Source: DSUN01 sp035527715
GTDB taxonomy: Bacteria; Planctomycetota; PUPC01; DSUN01
Assembly (NCBI GenBank): GCA_035527715.1
Contig: DATKZY010000082.1
Coordinates: 53,041-117,040, forward strand
Direction of reading: 5' to 3'
DNA length: 64,000 nucleotides
The notes under the pieces were generated by a model that was not told the origin of the DNA, made no database searches, and worked only from the letters and a program-made list of their open reading frames with translations. A program made the position numbers and the translations under genes. Numbering within the stretch: the first letter of the stretch is position 1; every line of letters begins with the position of its first letter. Of this stretch, positions 57,625 through 64,000 are shown piece after piece.

Positions 57625-59015
57625 CCAAGGCAGGCGCTGTTGTCGCCATCGGCTTCCTCATGGTCGCGAGCGCCCCGGCCGATACCTGGCACGTGGACAA
57701 CAGGGCCGGTGATGACGCAAACGACGGGCGAAGCGAGAAGAGGGCGTTCGCGACGATCGCGCGGGCGGTGAAGGCAGCGAAGACGAGCGACACGATCGTG
57801 CTGGCCAACACGGGCTCGGCTTACCGCGAGGCCATCGCGCTCAGCGGCCTCGGCGGCACGCCAGCCGAGCCATTCATCATCGAGGGCAACGGGGCGGTCG
57901 TCACGGGGCTGAGGGCCCTGCCGGCCACGGGCTGGAAACAGGCGGGCGAGGGCGTCTGGCTCTATGCCGTCGAGAAGAAGCCCTATGGCAATCCGTTCCT
58001 GGTGCAGGCCGGCCGGCGGCTGACGCAGGCGAAGAGCGCCGAGGCCGTCGAGGCAGGGCAGTTCTTCTGGGACGACAAAGGCGTGCGATTCCGCCCCGAG
58101 GCGGGCAAGACCATCGGCGACACCGCGCTGGAGGCGACGCTGCTCGATTCGGGCGTGGCGCTCGGCGGCGCGAGCTACGTCGTCTGCCGCAACATCGTGA
58201 GCGAGTATCACTCGAACGACGGCTTCAACATCCACGGCGACTGCCGCGGCGTGGTCTTCGAGAACATCGTGGCCCGCAACAACGGCGACGACGGTTTTTC
58301 CATCCACGAGTGCGGCGGGGCAGTCGTGCGCAACGGCTGGTTCCATCACAACCGCTGGGGCATCCAGGACGTGAATGCCTCGCGCTCGATCTTCAACGGC
58401 GTGACGTGCGAGGAGAACGAGGCGAACGGCGCCGACTTCGTGGGCGGCTACCACAGCCTGGTGGACTGCGTGGTGCGCAACAACGGCGCGGCGCAGGTGA
58501 ACGTCCGCGGCGAGCGGCCGAAGCACCTGGTCGGCGGCGAGAGCGACCCGCTGTGCGAGGGGGTGGCCTTCCTCCAGAACGTCCTCATCGCGGGCGGCCC
58601 CGAGGGGCTGCGGGTGGGCGGCACGGCGCGGGTGACGGCGCGGAACTGCCTCATCACACAAGCCGGGACCGGGGCGGTCGTCCGTGACCAGTCCGTGTGC
58701 CTCCTCTCCTCCAGCATCGTGGCGCAGTGCCAGAAGCTGGAGTTGGACTGCACCAGCCAGAGCTTCTTCCGCGACCACAACCTCTACCACCCCGGCCGCT
58801 TCCGTTGGCAGGGCAAGGACTTTGGTCCCGAGCAGTGGGACGCCTTTCGCGCGGCGGCGGGCCACGACGCAACCTCGCTGCTCGCCGACCCCACGCTCGC
58901 CGCGAATGGGGTTCCCGCCCCTGATTCCCCGGCCCTGAAGGCCAAGCCGCGCATCGGCCCGACCCAGCCCGTGACCGGCTACCAACCGACTCCCCCGATG
59001 AAGGAAAAGCCCTGA
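57621..59015 (+). CDS. exported right-handed parallel beta-helix protein
   Basis: 464 aa. A signal peptide (AGAVVAIGFLMVASAPADT) precedes WHVDNRAGDDANDGRSEKRAF, the DUF1565-type opening of pectate-lyase-like beta-helices. Repeating coils follow with NDGFNIHGDCRGVVFENIVA, NNGDDGFSIHECGGAVVRN and similar turns of about 22 residues. Likely a polysaccharide lyase or epimerase-like binder outside the cell. No catalytic set could be assigned. ATGA overlap with the amidohydrolase before it, and TGATG overlap with the gene after it. Confidence 0.88.
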   Translation: MTKAGAVVAIGFLMVASAPADTWHVDNRAGDDANDGRSEKRAFATIARAVKAAKTSDTIVLANTGSAYREAIALSGLGGTPAEPFIIEGNGAVVTGLRALPATGWKQAGEGVWLYAVEKKPYGNPFLVQAGRRLTQAKSAEAVEAGQFFWDDKGVRFRPEAGKTIGDTALEATLLDSGVALGGASYVVCRNIVSEYHSNDGFNIHGDCRGVVFENIVARNNGDDGFSIHECGGAVVRNGWFHHNRWGIQDVNASRSIFNGVTCEENEANGADFVGGYHSLVDCVVRNNGAAQVNVRGERPKHLVGGESDPLCEGVAFLQNVLIAGGPEGLRVGGTARVTARNCLITQAGTGAVVRDQSVCLLSSSIVAQCQKLELDCTSQSFFRDHNLYHPGRFRWQGKDFGPEQWDAFRAAAGHDATSLLADPTLAANGVPAPDSPALKAKPRIGPTQPVTGYQPTPPMKEKP

Positions 59016-60787
59016 TGAGCCGACTGGTCGCAATGCTCGTGTCTCTCGCGGCCTACACTGCCGCCGGCGAGGCCCTCCGCCTGCCCGTGCCGGTCCACAA
59101 CCTGCTCCTCGATGCGAAGGTGTCGGGGAACCTGGAGGGCTACAAGCTCGGCCTGCGCGGGGCGCCCGACCACCTGGTCTACGACCTGAAGCAGCAGCAG
59201 TATGTGAAGCCGTCGCAGTGGCACGAGTACGGCGTGGGCTTTGGGAAGGAGTTGGGCGTCGTGCCCGAGGACAAGCCAGCCTTCTGGATGGCGGAGTGGC
59301 CGAAGCCCGTCGAGGCCAACCTGATCGTCCTCAGCGGCGTCTACCCCAACCAGCCGCAGCCCGAGACGTGCTGGAAGATCGAGCTTCGGCGCGAGGGGAA
59401 GTGGACGACCCACGCGAGCGGCAAGGGCGGCTGGTACGACAGCGGCCGCTACACGTGGGGCGGGCCGGGCGGCGAGCAGGTCACCTTCGACGCCCTCCGC
59501 GTGAGCGTGTTCAGCAAGGACGCCCAATCGCCAATCAAGAGTGTCCACTTCCGGGGCGAGGAGGGGGCGTCGTGGGTCGTGGCCAACCTGGCCGCGCTCA
59601 AGGGCGCACCCGTCGAGGCGCGAATTGAGCCGCTCAGGGCCCCGGTGATGGCCGGCCAGACAGTGGCGTTCGCCGAACGCGGCTCCATCGGCAAGATCGA
59701 GACGTACAAGTGGGACTTCGGCGACGGCGCCACGGTCGAGGGCGCCAGGGCCAGCCACGCCTTCGCCAAGCCAGGCATCTACAAGGTGACGCTCGCGGTC
59801 ACCCACGGCGACTACAGCGACGAGTGCCCGCTCCTCCTGCGCGTCCACACGCAGGAAACGCTCCACGTGCCCCAGGTGCACCTCGACACCGACCAGAAGA
59901 ACGAGGTGGACGATCAGCACTACTTCGGCTACGGGCTGTTCAGCGAGTTGGATGTGCTGGGCATCAACAGCATCCACCACGGCGGCGGGCAGGAGCCGAT
60001 CAACTACGCCGAGATCCTCAACGTGCTCGACTTGGCGAAGAAGAGCGGCCTGCCGAAGGAGCGCGAGCCATTTGTCTTCCGCGGGGCCAACCGGCGGCTC
60101 GAAGTGCCGGCCAGCGGCAAGTGGGACGACACGGTGCCCATCGCGACCGCCGCGAGCAAGGCCATCCTCGGGGCGGCGCGGGGGGCCTCGCCGTCGAACC
60201 CCGCGTGGGTCGTGCCCGTCGGGCCGGGCACCAACGTCGCCTGCGCCATCCTCCAGGCCCGCGCCGAGGGGCTCGAGCTCAAGGACCGCCTGAAGGTGAT
60301 GTGGCTCGGCGGCTCCAACACCGCCATCACCGGCGAATTCAACGGCAACAACGACCCATGGTCGCTGTACGTCGTGTGCCAGAGCGGCCTCGAGACGTGG
60401 ATCATGCCCGCGCCCGTCGGCGGCCGCATCAAGATGGACGTGACGAAGGAGGCCGACCTGTATCCCGCGAACCCGCTGGGCGACTACCTCAGGAAGATCG
60501 TCCCGAAGCACAGCAAGTCCCTCTATGACCCGAGCTGCCTGTCGGCCATCATCAGCATGCGGCTGGGCCTGGGCTGGGTGAAGGAGAGCGAGCCGGTGAC
60601 CGTGGGCGGCCCGAAGGAGGGCTACCGCTGGACGAAGACCAACGAGCCGACCCCCGTCCGCGTCATCCGCCAGATTGACCAGGAGGCGATGAAGCGCGAC
60701 GTGTTCGACACCATGAAGGGCAGGCCCACGCGCGTCAAAGGCCAGCCGACCGCCGAGAAGGTGGACGTCGAGAAGGTGAAGCCATGA
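59015..60787 (+). CDS. exported PKD-domain and nucleoside-hydrolase-like protein
   Basis: 590 aa. Signal peptide (VAMLVSLAAYTAAGEA), an N-terminal discoidin-like beta domain (about 20-195), one PKD domain (about 205-280; YKWDFGDGATVEGARASHAF), then a domain like inosine-uridine nucleoside hydrolase: VHLDTDQKNEVDD with the Asp cluster at 291-300 and GIN.IHHGGGQEP, and a late DPSCLSA. Nucleoside hydrolases normally start DTDxGxDD; here the Gly is replaced by Asn (QKNEVDD), as in the exported DUF1593-like group that acts on sugars. Part of the coupled operon with the oxidoreductases. Confidence 0.8.
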   Translation: MSRLVAMLVSLAAYTAAGEALRLPVPVHNLLLDAKVSGNLEGYKLGLRGAPDHLVYDLKQQQYVKPSQWHEYGVGFGKELGVVPEDKPAFWMAEWPKPVEANLIVLSGVYPNQPQPETCWKIELRREGKWTTHASGKGGWYDSGRYTWGGPGGEQVTFDALRVSVFSKDAQSPIKSVHFRGEEGASWVVANLAALKGAPVEARIEPLRAPVMAGQTVAFAERGSIGKIETYKWDFGDGATVEGARASHAFAKPGIYKVTLAVTHGDYSDECPLLLRVHTQETLHVPQVHLDTDQKNEVDDQHYFGYGLFSELDVLGINSIHHGGGQEPINYAEILNVLDLAKKSGLPKEREPFVFRGANRRLEVPASGKWDDTVPIATAASKAILGAARGASPSNPAWVVPVGPGTNVACAILQARAEGLELKDRLKVMWLGGSNTAITGEFNGNNDPWSLYVVCQSGLETWIMPAPVGGRIKMDVTKEADLYPANPLGDYLRKIVPKHSKSLYDPSCLSAIISMRLGLGWVKESEPVTVGGPKEGYRWTKTNEPTPVRVIRQIDQEAMKRDVFDTMKGRPTRVKGQPTAEKVDVEKVKP

Positions 60788-62076
60788 GAGGAAGAGCGAT
60801 CTCGCGTCGGGGCTTTCTGGCGGCCGCGGCAGGCGCGCCGTGGGTGGTGTCGGCCTCGGCCCTGGGCGGCGAGGGACGGCCCGCGCCGAGCGATCGGGTG
60901 AATGTGGGCTGCATCGGGGTCGGGGGACGTGGGACGAGCAATATGCAGACGTTTCTCCACGCGAGCCAGGTGGTGGCCGTGTGCGATCCGCAGGAGGCAC
61001 GCCGCGATGCGGCACGCTCCACTGCCGAGCGCCACTACTCGGAGCTGATGGCGAAGGGCACGTACAGGGGCTGCGCGGCCTATAACGACTTCCGCGAACT
61101 CCTCGCCCGCGACGACGTTGACGCGGTCTCGATCTGCACGCCCGACCACTGGCACGCGGTCCTGTGCATCGCCGCGGCGAAGAGCGGGAAGGACGTTTTC
61201 TGCGAGAAGCCGCTCACACTCACCATCGCCGAGGGGCGGGCCATCTGCGACGCCGTGACGCGCTACGGCCGCGTCTTCCAGCACGGCGCGCAGCGGCGGT
61301 CCGAGGGGAACTTCGCGTTTGCCTGCGAACTCGTCCGCAACGGGCGGATCGGCGAGCTGAGACGGGTCCGCGTTTCCTCCGAGCCGAGCCATCCGGCGCC
61401 GAACGAGGCGCCGGCCCCCGTGCCGCAGGGCTTCGACTACGACCTGTGGCTCGGCCCCGCGCCCTTCGTGCCCTATTCGCCTCGCCGCGTGCGGACGCCC
61501 TACTGGTACTGGATCGCCGACTACACGCTCGGCTTCATCTCGGGCCAGGGCGTGCACTTCACCGACGTGGCGCAGTGGGGCATGGACGCCGACGCGACCG
61601 GCCCCGTCGAGATCGAGGGCCACGGCGTGATTCCGCGAGATGGCATGACCGACACCGCGGTCGAGTGGCACGTGGAGATGGCGTTCGCCAACGGGCTGAA
61701 ACTGGTCTACGACGACCACCGTGCCTTCCCGATGGGCGTCATCTTCGAGGGCACGGAGGGGAAGGTGAACGCCCTGTGCAACGGCATCTCGACGGAGCCG
61801 AAGTCGCGGATGTCCAGCGTGATCAAGCCGCACGAGATCGTGCTGCGGCGGCCGCGGGGACACATCCCCGACTTCGTGCATTGCGTTAAGACGCGGGAGC
61901 GGACGGCCGCGCCGGTCGAGGCCGCCCATCGGGCCACGAGCCTCTGCCACCTCGCCCACATCGCCATTCTGGCGGGTCGGAGGCTCCGCTGGGATGCGGT
62001 CCGCGAGCAGTTCCCGGAGGATCCCGCCGCGAACCGGCTCCTCTCGAAGGCCCCCCGCGCGCCGTGGAGACTCTAG
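60784..62076 (+). CDS. Tat-exported Gfo/Idh/MocA-family oxidoreductase
   Basis: 430 aa. The ATG overlaps the stop of the previous gene (ATGA). Tat signal ISRRGFLAAAAGAPWVVSAS, Rossmann GCIGVGGRGTSNMQ and VVAVCDPQE, CTPDHWHAVL, and FCEKPLTLT with the catalytic Lys. The C-terminal domain includes FDYDLWLGPAPFVPY, HFTDVAQWGMD and ends RAPWRL. Closest in this window to the enzyme at 62156. Probably acts on a sugar released or opened by the upstream hydrolases. Confidence 0.93.
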   Translation: MRGRAISRRGFLAAAAGAPWVVSASALGGEGRPAPSDRVNVGCIGVGGRGTSNMQTFLHASQVVAVCDPQEARRDAARSTAERHYSELMAKGTYRGCAAYNDFRELLARDDVDAVSICTPDHWHAVLCIAAAKSGKDVFCEKPLTLTIAEGRAICDAVTRYGRVFQHGAQRRSEGNFAFACELVRNGRIGELRRVRVSSEPSHPAPNEAPAPVPQGFDYDLWLGPAPFVPYSPRRVRTPYWYWIADYTLGFISGQGVHFTDVAQWGMDADATGPVEIEGHGVIPRDGMTDTAVEWHVEMAFANGLKLVYDDHRAFPMGVIFEGTEGKVNALCNGISTEPKSRMSSVIKPHEIVLRRPRGHIPDFVHCVKTRERTAAPVEAAHRATSLCHLAHIAILAGRRLRWDAVREQFPEDPAANRLLSKAPRAPWRL

Positions 62077-62080
62077 GAGC

Positions 62081-62109
62081 TTGCTTTACTCGCTGTCGCA
62101 GGGATGATA
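62081..62109 (+). promoter_or_regulatory. possible promoter of the 62156 gene
   Basis: TTGCTT (62081-62086), 17-nt spacer, ATGATA (62104-62109). The -10 box is poor; the gene may instead be read from the upstream operon across a 79-bp gap. Confidence 0.35.
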
Positions 62110-62155
62110 GGATGACAGCGACACGGATCCGGAGGAACTCTGGAGGGCTGCACCA

Positions 62156-63460
62156 ATGGCACGGCAAGCGACACGGCGGGAGTTATTCGGGGCGCTGGCG
62201 GGGGCTGCGGCGGCGCCGTTTGTCGTCCCCGCCTCGGCCCTCGGCCAGGGCCGGCCGGCGCCCAGCGACCGCATCGGCCTCGGCCACATCGGCGTCGGCG
62301 GAATGGGCAGCGGACACCTCGGCGGCATGCTCGGGCGCGGCGACTGCCAGGTGCTCGCCGTCTGCGACCCCTTCCGCGCGAAACGCGAGAACGCGAAGCA
62401 GCGGGCCGAGAAGGCATACGCCCAGCGAACCGCCGCCGGCACGTTCAAGGGCTGCATGGCCACGCCCGACTTCCGCGAGGTCGTCGCCCGCGACGACATT
62501 GACGCGGTGTTCATCGCCTCGCCCGAGCACTGGCACGTGCTCCACGCCCTCGCCGCCGTGCGGGCGGGGAAGGACGCCTACGTCGAGAAGGCTCTCGGCG
62601 CCTGCATCGCCCAGACGCAGGCGCTCGTGCGCGACTGCCATCGCTACGGCCGCGTGCTCCAGGTCGGCACGCAGCAGCGTTCGGGCGGCGCGTTCCGCCA
62701 GGCCTGCGAGCTGGCCCGCAACGGCTGCCTGGGCAAGCTCCACACCATCAAGGTCGGCGATCCCGCCGGCCACCAGGGGCCGGCCATTCGCAGCGAGCCG
62801 GTGCCGCCCGACCTCGACTACGAGCTCTGGCTCGGCCCCGCGCCCTGGAGGCCCTACTTCGCCGACCGCGTGGTCAACCTGCGGGGCTGGATGCTCACCT
62901 ACGACTACACCATCGGCTTCATGAGCGGCTGGGGCCAGCACGACGTGGACATCGCGCAGTGGGGCAACGGCTCCGACGACACCGGCCCCCTCGAGATCGA
63001 GGGCCGCGGCCTCATCCCTGCCGAGGGCCTCAACGACACCGCCATCCACTGGCACACCGAATACACCTACGCCAACGGCGTCCGCCTCCTCTTCGCCTCC
63101 ACCAACGAAATCCCCTACGGCATCCGCTTCGAGGGCGACCGCGGCTGGGTCCATGTGGACCGCAGCCGCATCACCGCCGAGCCCGCCTCGCTCCTCGCCA
63201 TCCAGCTTGGCCCCGCCGACGTTCGCCTCGAGCGCAGCGGCAGCCACTCGGGGAACTTCATCGAGTGCGTCCGCACCCGCCGCCCGCCGATCTGCAACGT
63301 GGACGTCGGGCACCACACCTACGTCGTGTGCGCCCTCAGCGACATCGCCATTCGCCTCGGCCGCAAGCTCCGCTGGGACCCCGTGCGTGAAACCTTCCCC
63401 GGCGACCCCGAGGCCAACCGCATGCTCACCCGCCCCCTGCGCGCCCCGTGGACCCTGTAG
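62156..63460 (+). CDS. Tat-exported Gfo/Idh/MocA-family oxidoreductase
   Basis: 434 aa. Tat signal ATRRELFGALAGAAAAPFVV, Rossmann GHIGVGGMGSGHLGG and VLAVCDPFRAKRENA, ASPEHWHVLHAL, VEKALGA in place of the usual EKP (Pro replaced by Ala, Lys kept), and the C-terminal LDYELWLGPAPWRPY, QHDVDIAQWGNG, ending RAPWTL. Ribosome site GGAGGG about 10 nt before ATG. A paralogue of 60784 with the same family role; together with 28916 it gives three such exported enzymes in the window. Confidence 0.93.
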   Translation: MARQATRRELFGALAGAAAAPFVVPASALGQGRPAPSDRIGLGHIGVGGMGSGHLGGMLGRGDCQVLAVCDPFRAKRENAKQRAEKAYAQRTAAGTFKGCMATPDFREVVARDDIDAVFIASPEHWHVLHALAAVRAGKDAYVEKALGACIAQTQALVRDCHRYGRVLQVGTQQRSGGAFRQACELARNGCLGKLHTIKVGDPAGHQGPAIRSEPVPPDLDYELWLGPAPWRPYFADRVVNLRGWMLTYDYTIGFMSGWGQHDVDIAQWGNGSDDTGPLEIEGRGLIPAEGLNDTAIHWHTEYTYANGVRLLFASTNEIPYGIRFEGDRGWVHVDRSRITAEPASLLAIQLGPADVRLERSGSHSGNFIECVRTRRPPICNVDVGHHTYVVCALSDIAIRLGRKLRWDPVRETFPGDPEANRMLTRPLRAPWTL

Positions 63461-64000
63461 CGGCCCGCCCCCTCGAGCCCCCGGGGCACACACCTACAGA
63501 TACACATGATCAACTCCCCGTGCCTGGGTTTGATCATCTGTAGGATCGCGTAAGTGCTTGTAGGTCAGTGACTTGACGCCAGCCGCCAGCCTCTTCAGAT
63601 GATCAATGCCTGGCGGAAGGCTCCTGACTGGGGGCCATCAACAGGGCCAAGGCGGCCACGTGTGCGCAATAGGCCTTGGCCACCTTGACCTGGCGGCCTG
63701 AGCGGGGGCAGCATCACCATAACCATCGGCTAGGCAAGAACATGTGGTACCACCTGCCCCTCCGTCCCGCCGCCCCTGGGCTGGTTCAAGGTGGCCACCT
63801 CCCCTGCGGCCCTCCGACGGAGTGATTCCCTCGTGCATCGGTATCGGGTGCGGCCCTAACCCAACTTCCGCAGCCACATTGTCAAAAGTGGCCATAGGCA
63901 TCGGAATTCGATGATTCGACTTCTGAAGTTGTCACTACATTCGCGCAAGAAGCCGGGGCGGGCGGACCCGCTCCGGCAAGCGGAGTCCCAGCCGGTCCAG
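63461..64000. other. non-coding repeat stretch at the window end
   Basis: No supported gene. Contains a hairpin ATGATCAA/TTGATCAT (63507-63514 and about 63529-63536) with a C-rich loop, a second with arms 63647-63658 and 63677-63688 whose loop includes GCGCAATA, and half-units such as CAAGGTGGCCACC (about 63787). These belong to the same family as the stem-loops at 38.6-39.0 kb. Confidence 0.6.

Noticed and set aside
63638..63901. 87-codon minus-strand open frame at the window end
   Set aside because: It runs through hairpin repeats, has no ribosome site or domain, and its composition follows the repeats.

Overview
The window looks like one contig from a GC-rich, Gram-negative bacterium of the Planctomycetota/PVC type, probably an uncultivated polysaccharide degrader. 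The reasons are the gene families: two paired 3-keto-disaccharide hydrolase-like (DUF1080) proteins, three Tat-exported Gfo/Idh/MocA oxidoreductases, a DUF6785/OPT-like membrane protein, GH36/GH130/GH5-type glycosidases, a PPi-type phosphofructokinase, LPS-core style glycosyltransferases and several type II toxin-antitoxin (TA) pairs. Promoters of the TTGACA-16/17-TATAAT kind can be read in front of many genes. The phylum is an inference; no rRNA or tRNA gene was seen.

Layout. 1-8266: end of an ACT-domain gene, alanine dehydrogenase, an operon of unknown protein / PqqD-like / FtsX-like permease / LolD-like ATPase / GGDEF cyclase, a repeat-rich gap with a gene remnant, and an aldo-keto-reductase-like protein. 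8464-18641: carbohydrate genes (OPT-like membrane protein, Rieske lipoprotein, two DUF1080 proteins, GH36, GH130) mixed with a BrnTA-like and a VapBC TA pair and the 3' stump of a glycosidase. 18792-22353: an accessory island holding a DnaK substrate-binding domain without its ATPase domain fused to a TIR/deoxyribosyltransferase-like effector domain (the best candidate for an undescribed system), an amber-interrupted small gene, nested palindromes and an IS630-type transposase fragment. 22653-28404: histidine kinase, cell-surface glycosyltransferases, an LPS-kinase-like protein and a GH5-like hydrolase. 28567-38371: exported proteins, Gfo/Idh/MocA, phosphofructokinase, a methionine-synthase-activation-domain protein and a LarA-like racemase separated by an inserted DUF433/DUF5615 TA pair, and an EF-G paralogue. 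38450-41934: repeat island with stem-loops of conserved loop and changing stem, a PD-(D/E)XK nuclease-like gene, an L,D-transpeptidase and a frameshifted MazF-type toxin beside its antitoxin. 41948-48532: ribE, FGGY kinase, uroporphyrinogen-decarboxylase-like protein and a large GH5-type protein in one run. 49009-56423: epimerase and the replication cluster gyrB-dciA-dnaN-dnaA (no recF), with a likely origin upstream of dnaA. 56740-63460: coupled operon of amidohydrolase, beta-helix protein, PKD/nucleoside-hydrolase-like protein and two Gfo/Idh/MocA oxidoreductases. 63461-64000: non-coding repeats related to those near 38.6-39 kb.

Together the genes describe a housekeeping core (replication origin, riboflavin, glycolysis, amino-acid metabolism) interleaved with exported sugar-processing operons. 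Small TA modules have been inserted at operon junctions, in two places leaving readable scars: a 98-bp duplication at larA and a coupled glycosidase stump in front of the GH130 gene.
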